DNA of 64,000 bases. Source: Aliiroseovarius crassostreae. Lineage in GTDB: Bacteria > Pseudomonadota > Alphaproteobacteria > Rhodobacterales > Rhodobacteraceae. The translations under genes were made by a program, and so were the position numbers. The notes under the pieces were generated by a model. It saw only the letters and a program-made list of their open reading frames with translations, was not told where the DNA came from and did not search any database. This document shows positions 1 through 8,009 of this stretch, piece after piece. The stretch spans positions 1 through 64,000 of the forward strand of contig NZ_LKBA01000024.1 of assembly GCF_001307765.1 (NCBI RefSeq), written 5' to 3'. Within the stretch, counting starts at the first letter, position 1; each line of letters opens with the position of its first letter.

Positions 1-601
1 CGCAATGCCGAGGTCGACTTCAAGGGCGAGAAGCGCTCGAACGCGACGCATGCCTCGACCACCGATCCGGATGCGCGCCTTTACAAGAAATCCCCCGGCA
101 CGGGTGCCATGCTGTGCTTCATGGGGCATACTCTGATGGAGAACCGCAACGGGCTGGTCGTGCAGGGTGATCTGACCCAGGCCCCTCTCGGCAGATTGCT
201 GCGCAATCGCCTGCCGGGCAATGGACGGTCATGCCGAGCGCAAGGCGGCACTGGACATGATCCATCGACATTCCCCCGGATCGACGCGGCAGCTGACGCT
301 GGGTGCCGACAAGGGATATGACGCGGCCGGGTTCGTGTCCGACCTGCGCCAAGCCTGCGTCACGCCCCATGTCGCCCAGAAAACGAGATTTTCAGCAATC
401 GATGGCCGAACCACCCGGCACGAGGGCTACGCTCTATCCCAGCAGCACCGAAAGAAGATCGAAGAGCCGTTCGGATGGGCCAAAACCGTCGGCGACATGG
501 CGCAGACCATGTATCGGGGCGTCGAACGCATCCGATCCCGCTTCATCCTGACCATGGCCGCCAACAACCTTGCCCGGCTGCCGAGGTTGCTGGCGGTATG
601 A
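1..601 (+). pseudogene. IS5-family transposase, 5'-truncated by the window and interrupted by a 40-bp insertion
   Basis: Reading from base 1 the frame gives a typical IS5 DDE transposase core (NAEVDFKGEKRSNATHAS...), running to LTQA at 181-183. The next expected residues, DGHAERKAALDM, are found only in another frame from base 224 and continue to the stop at 599-601. The second half carries the GADKGYD aspartate and the KKIEEPFGWAK glutamate of the DDE triad. The two halves are separated by 40 bases (184-223) with no counterpart in the transposase, which break the reading frame. The N-terminus lies outside the window. I judge the gene inactive unless the two halves are rejoined by frameshifting, which is unlikely across 40 bases. 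Confidence 0.85.
184..223. repeat. 40-bp palindromic insertion inside the transposase gene
   Basis: The inserted segment is almost entirely an imperfect palindrome: CGGCAG-ATTGC (189-199, approximately) pairs with GCAAT and CTGCCG (203-216), with a TGC loop and a CGC bulge. Its edges coincide with a break in an otherwise intact protein alignment, so its size is fixed by the reading frame at about 40 bases. It behaves like a miniature palindromic element that inserted into the IS. I did not find a second clear copy in this window. Confidence 0.6.
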
Positions 602-1128
602 AGGGAAAGATGGCCCCAGAAGCGAGCCGTGGGCGCGCCGACAGACATGACACTTCAGTCGAACCGGACCTGACGACGGGAAAGCGTTCCGGCTCAGCGA
701 CTATTTCAGCGACCTGTTAAAGAGCTCTCGGACAGAGGGTGCAGCCCCCATTCCTGGGCCACCAAATCGCCTCCCCTCCCCTGCAGTGCGGCCCTTCTCA
801 GCTTTGGGCAGCGCCCCCAAAACGGTTCAGCTGCAGGAGGTTGCCCCCACGGAAGAAAACTCCTGACAAGCAGGCAAGCTACTGTGATTTAAGCAACTTT
901 TCGCCAAAAACCGCGCGCGCTATAAGTGAGCTTTCGCCAACATCCCATCTTGGTGCTTTTCTGCGCAATTTCTCGCGCGCAGGTGGTGCACCTTCTCGCA
1001 GATCCACGCTCAAAACACCCGATTAGACGATTATCGATGCACAGGGGGACCGCATGGCGCCAGATAAGCCCGTGCCCCACGGGGCGCACCACTCACAAAC
1101 CACTCACGGAACAAAAACGGAGAGAACC
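602..1128. other. IS right flank and long intergenic stretch without a convincing gene
   Basis: Bases 602-720 probably hold the right end of the IS; the segment ATTTCAGCGACCTGTTAA near 701-718 resembles an IS5-type terminus, but the left end is outside the window so the inverted repeat cannot be confirmed. Bases 721-1128 contain only open frames with low-complexity, Pro/Ser/Arg-rich translations that I regard as noise. A promoter for the EF-hand gene should lie here; CTATAAG near 919 could be a -10 element but I see no good -35 partner. Confidence 0.4.
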
Positions 1129-1365
1129 ATGAAACTTTTCCCCCTCATCCCGCTGACCTTTATTGCAAGCGCAGGGATTGCTCTGGCCGACACCCAGATT
1201 GACACCAACGAAGACGGCCAGATCACCATGGAGGAACTGGTGGCTGTCTATGACCAGATCAGCACCGATACGTTTTCGCAGGCCGACACGGATGATGATG
1301 GCACGCTGAGCGTTGAGGAACTGGCTGCGGCGCGTGAGGCCGGCATTATCCCCTCAGAGATGTAA
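1129..1365 (+). CDS. Small secreted EF-hand protein
   Basis: A 78-residue protein. Residues 1-20 form a signal peptide ending in ALA, so the mature protein is about 58 residues and should be periplasmic or secreted. Two canonical 12-residue EF-hand loops follow, at 25-36 (D-x-N-x-D-G-x-I-x-x-x-E) and 53-64 (D-x-D-x-D-G-x-L-x-x-x-E), so it very probably binds calcium. The ATG at 1129 is preceded by an AGAGA ribosome site and matches the signal peptide start; an upstream in-frame start at 1054 would put about 25 charged residues before the signal. The gene stands alone and is closed by a strong terminator. Its physiological role is not evident from the sequence. Confidence 0.85.
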   Translation: MKLFPLIPLTFIASAGIALADTQIDTNEDGQITMEELVAVYDQISTDTFSQADTDDDGTLSVEELAAAREAGIIPSEM

Positions 1366-1393
1366 CCCCACGTCTCTGCCACTCACGCCCCTT

Positions 1394-1427
1394 GCCCCTG
1401 CCGTCCCCTAACGGCAGGGGCTTTTTT
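1394..1427 (+). terminator. Rho-independent terminator of the EF-hand gene
   Basis: Perfect 11-bp stem GCCCCTGCCGT (1394-1404) with ACGGCAGGGGC (1411-1421), 6-base loop, then six T. Confidence 0.9.
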
Positions 1428-1434
1428 ATGCCTT

Positions 1435-2832
1435 TCAGGTGCCGGACACCAGGTTGGCCACCTCTACCGCATAACGATCGGTCATGCCTGACACGTAATC
1501 CGCCATGACATGCAGGGCAGAGTATTCATTCTCAATTCCCCGTAGATCCAGATCCAGCGCGCGTGTCAGTTTCTGTTCGTATTCCGGCAGGTTTGAGGCC
1601 TCCCAGTTGCAGGCCTGCAAGGCGTTGAACACCGGCAAGATACCGTCCAGAACACGCCGAATGACATTGCGACCACGCACCTCGAGCTTGGTCTTTCGCG
1701 GCGCCACGAACAATTGCTTCCCGGCCACGTTCCGAATTTTCCGAAATTCTTCACCCAATTGAGAATCGTCGATCAGTTCACCAGAGTATTGCCCCGCCAT
1801 AATGGCATCGTAATGCGCCTTGAATGCTTCAAAGCTGGCCCAGATCGCCCCACCAATTGCCATAGCGCGGAAATGCGAGATCTTTTCATATTCCGTATGC
1901 GCGCCCAGATCATCATCATTGGGTTTCGTGTGGATCAACGGCAACAAAAGCGCGCGCACCTCGTCAAAGCTCAGATCCCCTGCCGTGAACCCATCTTCGA
2001 GATCCACGATATTATAACAAATGTCATCCGCCGCTTCGACCAGGCAGACAAGCGGATGGCGTCGCCACCAGCTTTGCCCATCCGGGCCGGTCTCTTCGAT
2101 CAGACCCAACGCCTGAGCGGTTTTGGCAAACGTGACACGCTCTCCCTCAAAAAATCCAAACTTCTTTGCCCCGGCATAGATGTGTCTTTTGACCTCATCT
2201 GCGGGCACCCCCTCATCCTCCTTGGCTTTCTTGATTGCGGCCGACGTGCTGGCGGACATCGGGTATTTCGAAAACGCACCGATCACCGCATGGGAAAGAT
2301 CCATCCCCACTTCGCCGCGATACATCTCCAGCCGGGTCACGATCCGGTGGCCCTGCGCGTTCCCCTCGAAGGCGGTAAATTCCAGCTGCAAGGGGATGGG
2401 TATGTCCTTGAAGAGCCCGGGGCCTTGGGCAAATTTCTCGGCAAACCAGCCGCTCATGCTCTCTTCACCCGAATGACCAAACGGCGGGTTGCCGATATCA
2501 TGTGCCAGGCAGGCAGCATGAACAATTCCGGCCACCATATGCGCTTTCCCGCTGTCGATTTCCCCCTGGGTTTCAAGCCAGTGGCCAACCAGCATTCCAA
2601 GACTGCGCCCGACGCTGGCAACCTCGGCCGAATGGATCAACCGATGGCGCAGGTGGTCATTGTCGTAAAGGGGATGCACCTGCGTTTTGTTGGCCAACCT
2701 GCGAAACGGCGCTGAGAAGGTGATGCGGTCCGCGTCTATCGTATAATTCGGTCGCGCGAGGTCTTCTGCCTGTCCCGGTTTGCCATGACGTCCGGTATTC
2801 AAAAGCGACGCCCATTCCATTCTCTTTGTCAT
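1435..2832 (-). CDS. dgt: Deoxyguanosinetriphosphate triphosphohydrolase-like protein (dGTPase)
   Basis: A 465-residue HD-domain protein of the dGTPase family, which hydrolyses dGTP (or dNTPs) to the nucleoside and triphosphate and so affects the dNTP pool in the cytosol. The metal-binding HD signature is complete: H67, then HDIGNPPFGH with the H111/D112 pair. The N-terminal motif ITFSAPFRRLANKTQV is typical of the family. The start at 2832 has an AGGAAGG ribosome site; the longer frame reaches into the terminator of the upstream clpB and is rejected. The gene follows clpB on the same strand but a strong terminator separates them. Confidence 0.93.
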   Translation of the reverse strand: MTKRMEWASLLNTGRHGKPGQAEDLARPNYTIDADRITFSAPFRRLANKTQVHPLYDNDHLRHRLIHSAEVASVGRSLGMLVGHWLETQGEIDSGKAHMVAGIVHAACLAHDIGNPPFGHSGEESMSGWFAEKFAQGPGLFKDIPIPLQLEFTAFEGNAQGHRIVTRLEMYRGEVGMDLSHAVIGAFSKYPMSASTSAAIKKAKEDEGVPADEVKRHIYAGAKKFGFFEGERVTFAKTAQALGLIEETGPDGQSWWRRHPLVCLVEAADDICYNIVDLEDGFTAGDLSFDEVRALLLPLIHTKPNDDDLGAHTEYEKISHFRAMAIGGAIWASFEAFKAHYDAIMAGQYSGELIDDSQLGEEFRKIRNVAGKQLFVAPRKTKLEVRGRNVIRRVLDGILPVFNALQACNWEASNLPEYEQKLTRALDLDLRGIENEYSALHVMADYVSGMTDRYAVEVANLVSGT

Positions 2833-2866
2833 TGCAGACCCTTCCTGCTCAAGTCCCTCACCCTTA

Positions 2867-2900
2867 ACAAAAAAAGAGCCCGCCGGGAAAGCGGGCTCTT
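2867..2900 (-). terminator. Rho-independent terminator of clpB
   Basis: Read on the minus strand, the stem AAGAGCCCGC (2891-2900 side) pairs with GCGGGCTCTT (2874-2883 side) and is followed by a run of seven T. It separates clpB from dgt. Confidence 0.88.
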
Positions 2901-2917
2901 GTTTGGTTGTGCGCGGT

Positions 2918-5533
2918 TTAATGCACCACTGCATCCTCGGGCGGGTGCTGGTTCGTGTTGCCAACACGGTCGCCGATGATCAGCCCTTCGGCCCCTGCGG
3001 TGACAGAGATCGTGTCGCCATCCATCACGTCCCCGGCCAGAAGCATTTCTGCCAACTGGTCCTGCAGCGCACGCTGGATCACGCGCTTCAAAGGACGCGC
3101 GCCAAACACGGGATCATACCCTTCATCCGCCAGCCAGGTCTTCGCCCCCTGGTCCAGATCAAGCGAGATATTCCGCCGTGCCAGACGTTTGCCCAGACGC
3201 GCGAGCTGGATTTCGACAATGCCGTCCATATCCGCCCGTCCCAGACGGTCAAAGATGATCGTCTCATCCAGCCGGTTCAGGAACTCAGGCCGGAAATGCG
3301 CCCGCACCGCGTCCATCACATCGCGCTTCGCGTCCGAGGCATCCGCCCCATCCGGCAGCTGGCTGAGCGCCTGCGCGCCAAGGTTCGACGTCAGGATGAT
3401 CAGCGTCTGCTTGAAATCAACCGTCCGACCCTGACCATCGGTCAGCACCCCATCATCCAGGACTTGCAACAGCACGTTGAACACATCCGGGTGCGCCTTC
3501 TCGACCTCATCAAACAACACAACCTGATAGGGTCTGCGCCGCACAGCTTCGGTCAGCACACCGCCTTCGTCATAGCCCACATAACCCGGAGGCGCACCGA
3601 TCAGGCGGGCCACCGCGTGTTTCTCCATGAACTCGGACATATCAATGCGCACCATCGCGCTGTCGTCGTCAAAGAGGAACTCAGCCACGGCTTTGGTCAG
3701 CTCGGTTTTCCCCACGCCGGTCGGCCCGAGGAACAGGAAACTGCCCAGCGGGCGGTTTTCATCATTCAGCCCGGCACGCGCACGGCGCACAGCATTCGAC
3801 ACTGCTTTCACGGCGGAATGCTGGCCGATCACGCGACGGTGCAGATCCTCTTCCATCCGCAAAAGCTTCTCGCGCTCGCCCTCAAGCATTTTCGAGGTCG
3901 GAATACCCGTCCAGCGTTCCACCACCGAGGCAATCTGCTCAGGGCGCACCGCCTCTTCGACCATCATATCGCTGTCTGCATCCTCGGCCGCCTCGAGTTT
4001 CTTCTCAAGCTCGGGGATGATGCCATAAGACAGCTCCCCCGCGCGGGCGAGGTTGCCATCCCGCTTGGCGATATCAAGCTCGGCGCGAGCGCGGTCGAGA
4101 TGCTCCTTCAACTCACGCGCACCTTCCAGCTTGGCCCGTTCCGCCTGCCATTTGGCCGTCAGGGACGCGGATTTCTCCTGAAGATCCCCCAGTTCCTGCT
4201 CAAGCTTCTCAAGGCGGTCTTTGGACGCTTTGTCATCTTCAAGCTTCAACGCTTCCCCTTCGATCTGCATCTGCATGATCTGACGGTCCAGCGCGTCCAG
4301 CTCCTCGGGTTTGCTGTCCACTTCCATGCGCAGACGGCTGGCGGCTTCGTCCACAAGGTCAATCGCCTTGTCCGGCAGGAAGCGGTCGGTGATATAGCGA
4401 TGCGACAGCGTGGCCGCCGAAACCAGCGCGCTGTCCGAGATCCGCACCCCATGGTGCAGCTCGTATTTCTCCTTGATGCCGCGCAGGATTGAAATCGTGT
4501 CTTCGACAGTGGGTTCCTCAACCATCACCGGCTGGAACCGGCGGGCAAGGGCTGCGTCTTTCTCCACATATTTGCGATACTCATCCAGCGTGGTGGCACC
4601 CACACAGTGCAGTTCACCGCGGGCCAGAGCAGGTTTGATCAGGTTGGCCGCATCCATCGCGCCATCCGATTTCCCTGCACCGACCAGCGTGTGCATTTCA
4701 TCAATGAAAAGGATGATCTCACCCGCCGCAGCGGTCACTTCGTTCAGCACCGCTTTCAGGCGTTCTTCAAATTCACCGCGATATTTCGCACCAGCAATCA
4801 GCGCGCCCATATCAAGCGCCAGCAGACGCTTGTTGCGCAGACTTTCCGGCACATCGCCATTGACGATGCGCAGGGCAAGCCCTTCGGCAATCGCGGTTTT
4901 CCCCACGCCGGGTTCACCGATCAGAACCGGGTTGTTCTTGGTGCGACGGCTGAGCACCTGCATCGAGCGACGAATTTCCTCATCGCGGCCAATGATCGGG
5001 TCAATCTTGCCTTCACGCGCCACCTCGGTCAGATCGCGGGCATATTTCGAAAGCGCTTCATAGCTGTCTTCGGCACTGGCGCTGTCCGCCGTGCGCCCCT
5101 GACGCAGATCATTGATCGCAGCATTGAGCGATTTTGCATCCACACCGCCCGCTTCCAGCGCATCACGCGCCTTTGACTTCACAACAGCCAAAGCGGTCAG
5201 CAGACGCTCAACTGGCACGAAACTGTCCCCGGCCTGCTTGGCCAGTTTGCCTGCTTCATCCACCAGCACCGCGATCGAGTTGTCCATGTAGACCTGCGCA
5301 CCCTCGCCGGACACTTTGGGCAGCTTTGCCATCCGCTCCTCAAGTGCCGCCAGCACACGTTCCGGCGCCCCACCTGCCTTGCGGATCAGGTTGGCACTCA
5401 TCCCTTCTTCGTCATCCAGAAGGGCCTTCAAAACATGTTCGGGAACAAGGCGCTGGTGATTCTCGCGCATAGCGATAGTCTGGGCGGCCTGAATAAACCC
5501 ACGCGACCGCTCGGTGAATTTCGATACGTCCAT
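2918..5533 (-). CDS. clpB: ATP-dependent disaggregase ClpB
   Basis: An 871-residue Hsp100 chaperone that, with DnaK, pulls polypeptides out of aggregates through its hexameric pore. It has the full ClpB layout: N-terminal Clp-N repeats (about 1-145), first AAA+ domain with Walker A GEPGVGKT near residue 206, a coiled-coil middle domain rich in Glu/Lys/Leu (about 400-530), and the second AAA+ domain with GPTGVGKTE near residue 605 and the pore motif GYVGYDEGG. The middle domain and the [12 protein letters not shown] start separate it from ClpA and ClpC. Length is normal. A sigma-32-like promoter lies directly upstream, consistent with heat-shock induction. Confidence 0.97.
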   Translation of the reverse strand: MDVSKFTERSRGFIQAAQTIAMRENHQRLVPEHVLKALLDDEEGMSANLIRKAGGAPERVLAALEERMAKLPKVSGEGAQVYMDNSIAVLVDEAGKLAKQAGDSFVPVERLLTALAVVKSKARDALEAGGVDAKSLNAAINDLRQGRTADSASAEDSYEALSKYARDLTEVAREGKIDPIIGRDEEIRRSMQVLSRRTKNNPVLIGEPGVGKTAIAEGLALRIVNGDVPESLRNKRLLALDMGALIAGAKYRGEFEERLKAVLNEVTAAAGEIILFIDEMHTLVGAGKSDGAMDAANLIKPALARGELHCVGATTLDEYRKYVEKDAALARRFQPVMVEEPTVEDTISILRGIKEKYELHHGVRISDSALVSAATLSHRYITDRFLPDKAIDLVDEAASRLRMEVDSKPEELDALDRQIMQMQIEGEALKLEDDKASKDRLEKLEQELGDLQEKSASLTAKWQAERAKLEGARELKEHLDRARAELDIAKRDGNLARAGELSYGIIPELEKKLEAAEDADSDMMVEEAVRPEQIASVVERWTGIPTSKMLEGEREKLLRMEEDLHRRVIGQHSAVKAVSNAVRRARAGLNDENRPLGSFLFLGPTGVGKTELTKAVAEFLFDDDSAMVRIDMSEFMEKHAVARLIGAPPGYVGYDEGGVLTEAVRRRPYQVVLFDEVEKAHPDVFNVLLQVLDDGVLTDGQGRTVDFKQTLIILTSNLGAQALSQLPDGADASDAKRDVMDAVRAHFRPEFLNRLDETIIFDRLGRADMDGIVEIQLARLGKRLARRNISLDLDQGAKTWLADEGYDPVFGARPLKRVIQRALQDQLAEMLLAGDVMDGDTISVTAGAEGLIIGDRVGNTNQHPPEDAVVH

Positions 5534-5563
5534 ATCATTCTCCTTATCTTAAGCGCCCGAGAG

Positions 5564-5626
5564 AAAGGATGCCCACTGTTGCGGCACACCCCGGTTCGGG
5601 CCTCATAAGTCAGATGGGCATCCTTT
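5564..5626. repeat. 12-bp perfect inverted repeat spanning the clpB promoter and leader
   Basis: AAAGGATGCCCA (5564-5575) and TGGGCATCCTTT (5615-5626) are exact reverse complements 39 bases apart. One arm covers the -10 element of the heat-shock promoter, the other lies in the clpB 5' untranslated region about 30 bases before the start codon. It could be a paired operator or a DNA secondary structure. Confidence 0.75.
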
Positions 5627-5640
5627 TGGCTGAATGCAAG
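5612..5640 (-). promoter_or_regulatory. Heat-shock (sigma-32/RpoH-type) promoter of clpB
   Basis: On the minus strand CTTGCAT (-35, 5634-5640) and GCCCATCT (-10, 5612-5619) are separated by 14 bases. This matches the classical RpoH pattern CTTGAAA-N13-15-CCCCATNT closely and would start transcription about 70 bases ahead of the clpB start. The function is inferred from the match and from clpB being a standard RpoH target. Confidence 0.7.
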
Positions 5641-5800
5641 AGGTGTCTTTTCGCCGGGATGGTGTTCGGAAATTACCCTGAAACATCGCTGTCTTGTCCC
5701 TAAATATTGGGGCCATGAGAGGGGCCATGATGATCCATCCATTACCATTTCCGGGATCACGTTTGACGAGACGGAGCAAAAGCTAAACGCTTCCGTTGTC

Positions 5801-6004
5801 TTGACGCTTGACACCTCGGAAACCGATATCACCACCCGCGCGCAGTTCCTGTGGCGGACCGACATCGACCCGGACCAGTCCCGCGACCATCAGCTGCTCT
5901 CCCTTGCCCGTGAGACCCTGCGCCAGGTCCGGCGCCTGCCCGATTGCGTTGATCTTGCCGAAAACGCCGCGTTCCACCCCCAGAACATCACGCTCGTGGC
6001 CTGA
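5801..6004 (+). CDS. Hypothetical protein ahead of pyrF, start uncertain
   Basis: From a TTG at 5801 this frame encodes 67 residues (LDTSETDITTRAQFLWRTD...) with strongly GC-rich third positions, as in real genes of this genome. The same frame stays open and coding-like back to about 5729 (DDPSITISGITFDETEQ), with no ATG or GTG. Just there, an ATGATG pair (5727-5732) with GAGAGGGG ahead of it sits in a different frame, so a one-base loss after the start codon, or a sequencing error, would explain the pattern. No family recognised. It ends 69 bases before pyrF and could be cotranscribed with it. It may be a pseudogene. Confidence 0.4.
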   Translation: MTLDTSETDITTRAQFLWRTDIDPDQSRDHQLLSLARETLRQVRRLPDCVDLAENAAFHPQNITLVA

Positions 6005-6073
6005 CCTCTCATCTGCCATTTGCCTTTGTCGCACACGCGCAGTAGGAGAGGCAGGACCAAGTAGGAGCCTGCC

Positions 6074-6790
6074 ATGACCACCAAAGCCGATGACCGCCTG
6101 ATTGTTGCCCTTGATGTCCCCAATGCGCTGGAGGGGCTGAAGCTGGCTGAGACACTGGGGGACGCCGTCAGTTTCTACAAGATCGGCCTCGGCATGCTGA
6201 CCGGAGGCGGACTTGCTCTTGCCAATGAGCTGAAATCCGAACAGGGCAAGAAAATCTTCCTCGACATGAAACTCTTCGACATCGGCAATACGGTCGAAGC
6301 AGCGGTGCGCGGGCTTGCTCAATTCGACCTGGATTTCCTAACCGTGCATGGCGACCCGCATGTGGTGCGCGCCGCGCAGGAAGGCAAAGGCGGCAAAGAC
6401 ATGAAGATCCTCGCCGTAACCATCCTCACTTCGTTGGATCGCGCTGATCTGGATGCCAGCCTGATCAAACCCGGTGACGTGCAGGATCTTGTGCTCGAAC
6501 GCGCCGCCCGCGCGATGGACGCCGGCGCCGATGGGGTGATTGCCTCGCCACAAGAAGCCGCACTCATCCGCGCCCTGCCCGAAGCCGAAGGCAAGCTGAT
6601 CGTCACCCCCGGCGTACGCCCCGCAGGCGCCGCTCTCGGGGACCAGAAACGCGTCGCAACCCCGGCGCAGGCCGTGGCCGACGGCGTCGATCACATCGTG
6701 GTAGGCCGTCCGATCCGCAACGCCGCCAACCCGCGCGCGGCAGCCGAAGCGATCCTTGCGGAACTCGCCACGCCCCAGACACAGCACTGA
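6074..6790 (+). CDS. pyrF: Orotidine 5'-phosphate decarboxylase
   Basis: A 238-residue TIM-barrel enzyme that decarboxylates OMP to UMP, the last step of de novo pyrimidine synthesis. The catalytic Asp-Lys-x-x-Asp signature is present as DMKLFDIGNT (D64, K66, D69), with substrate lysine K36 in FYKIG and the phosphate loop near VVGRPI at the C-terminus. The ATG at 6074 has a TAGGAG ribosome site. Length is normal for the short bacterial form. An intergenic structured repeat follows the stop. Confidence 0.97.
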   Translation: MTTKADDRLIVALDVPNALEGLKLAETLGDAVSFYKIGLGMLTGGGLALANELKSEQGKKIFLDMKLFDIGNTVEAAVRGLAQFDLDFLTVHGDPHVVRAAQEGKGGKDMKILAVTILTSLDRADLDASLIKPGDVQDLVLERAARAMDAGADGVIASPQEAALIRALPEAEGKLIVTPGVRPAGAALGDQKRVATPAQAVADGVDHIVVGRPIRNAANPRAAAEAILAELATPQTQH

Positions 6791-6801
6791 CCTGCAGCCA
6801 T

Positions 6802-6859
6802 ATTTTCTGGTTGTAAATATCCTGGGGTGAGGCCGTCAGGCCGAGGGGCAACGCCCCTC
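6802..6859 (+). repeat. Structured intergenic element, family B copy 1
   Basis: Contains the box TAAATATCCTGGGGTGAG (6813-6830), a GGCC-GTCA-GGCC stem (6831-6842) and a GAGGGGC-AAC-GCCCCTC hairpin (6843-6859). It starts about 10 bases after the pyrF stop and is in the same orientation as pyrF. Other copies: 45201-45258, 47627-47699, 47714-47772, 63186-63245 and 63261-63331. Confidence 0.75.
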
Positions 6860-6947
6860 CCCTCCGCCCCGCTCCTCAAGATGTGAGCAAACGCGATTTG
6901 CCCTGCGACCGTCCTCTCAGGAACATAGCCTCGTAGTTGGTGACACG

Positions 6948-6962
6948 CGGTATGACATACCG
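6948..6962. promoter_or_regulatory. 15-bp odd palindrome upstream of the membrane protein gene
   Basis: CGGTATG-A-CATACCG is a perfect 7+1+7 palindrome that ends 35 bases before the start at 6998. Such sites commonly bind dimeric regulators such as TetR or GntR members. No regulator gene adjoins it, so the function is inference. Confidence 0.4.
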
Positions 6963-6997
6963 TGGCGCCAAGCCCTTTGAGCACGAGGCCCCGTATC

Positions 6998-7753
6998 ATG
7001 TCCCGCCACCACGGCCCCGACCTTGCCACCATGTTGCGCCTGCGCCGGTCAATCGGCGCAATTGGCCTCGGCCTGCCGATTGTTCTCATGCTGGGTGCGA
7101 TGATCGCGCAGATGCCCATGAAGAATTCCATTTCCGAATTCTACTACTCCCCCTTGCGCGAAATCTTCATCGGCGCCGCGGCCGGGGTCGGACTGTTCTT
7201 GCTGGCCTATCAGGGATATCCTGCCACGAATGGCGAGTGGCTGACGGATCGCCGTGTCTCGAACCTGGCCGGGGCCAGCGTTCTGTTCATGGCTGCGGTC
7301 CCGACCAATTGCCTGCAGGCAACATGCTATCCGCCACAGACCCTGATGGACCAGCTGATTGCCGATGACCGCCTGCAAGCCGCACTGCACCTTGGGGCCG
7401 CCGGCCTGTTCCTGGCGAGCCTCGGCGTCATGTCCCATACCTTGTTCACCCGCTGCACCGCCCCACCCTGCAGCATGCAAAAAGAGCGGCGCAACCTGTG
7501 TTACCGGCTATTTGGCTGGGTTATCTATGCCATGGTGGCCCTGGTAGGGGGCGTCAAACTGGTGTTTCCAGAGCTGGGGCATATCTGGGACAATGGCTGG
7601 CATTTCACCTTCTGGGCAGAAAGTGTTGCCCTTTGGGCTTTTGGCCTGTCCTGGCTGATGAAGGGCGAGGCGCTACATGACACCTTGCCCTATTTTTACG
7701 AGCCCGCGCAGGTTGAGACTGGCGCGAGCCCTGACAACGCGGCTACTCGTTGA
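6998..7753 (+). CDS. Integral membrane protein of unknown function, six predicted TM segments
   Basis: 251 residues with about six hydrophobic segments (roughly 19-38, 55-72, 86-103, 129-148, 169-189, 203-221). A conserved-looking stretch SISEFYYSPLREIFIG lies between the first two and WAESVALWAFGLSWLMKGE in the last. I recall similar proteins annotated only as hypothetical membrane proteins, and no active-site motif is visible. The start at 6998 is chosen because GCACGAGG lies 9 bases upstream; an upstream GTG at 6962 falls inside the palindrome. The last 11 bases overlap the end of the convergent NfeD-like gene. Confidence 0.75.
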   Translation: MSRHHGPDLATMLRLRRSIGAIGLGLPIVLMLGAMIAQMPMKNSISEFYYSPLREIFIGAAAGVGLFLLAYQGYPATNGEWLTDRRVSNLAGASVLFMAAVPTNCLQATCYPPQTLMDQLIADDRLQAALHLGAAGLFLASLGVMSHTLFTRCTAPPCSMQKERRNLCYRLFGWVIYAMVALVGGVKLVFPELGHIWDNGWHFTFWAESVALWAFGLSWLMKGEALHDTLPYFYEPAQVETGASPDNAATR

Positions 7754-8009
7754 TGTCGCGGTCGAAACTTTTCGACTGCCCGGCCCGCACCCCGAAGGCA
7801 CGGCGCATGATCAACCAGGCGATGACCGACACCGCTCCAAAGATCACCAGCAGGGCAGGCAGGCCGATTGAGGGGCCGATCAGGGTCAGCAGCGCCACGA
7901 CCGCAGCCCCGGCGGCAAAGCCCAGAAAGACAAACCCCGGCAAAAAGATTTCAAGAATCACCAGACCAATGGCACCGGCCGCCCAGACCCACCATTCATG
8001 CCAGAGCAT
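7743..8009 (-). CDS. Short NfeD-like membrane protein
   Basis: 88 residues with three hydrophobic segments (about 8-23, 26-44, 48-68) rich in Gly/Ala, followed by a short polar tail. This is the membrane part of the NfeD family without the C-terminal OB domain, as in YbbJ. NfeD proteins work next to SPFH proteins in membrane microdomain maintenance; the exact activity is not known. Its ATG overlaps the stop of the upstream SPFH gene (TGATG), so the two are translationally coupled, the classic pairing for this family. Confidence 0.85.
   Translation of the reverse strand: MLWHEWWVWAAGAIGLVILEIFLPGFVFLGFAAGAAVVALLTLIGPSIGLPALLVIFGAVSVIAWLIMRRAFGVRAGQSKSFDRDINE

Noticed and set aside
1714-2715. 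Long plus-strand frame opposite dgt
   Set aside because: It is the antisense of the dgt coding region, with His/Arg/Gly-rich composition typical of antisense frames, and no family match.
2903-4492. 529-codon plus-strand frame opposite clpB
   Set aside because: Antisense shadow of clpB; no ribosome site, and the composition follows from the clpB codon pattern.
5428-5865. 145-codon minus-strand frame over the clpB promoter
   Set aside because: It would overlap the clpB start and the heat-shock promoter and its translation shows no coding character.
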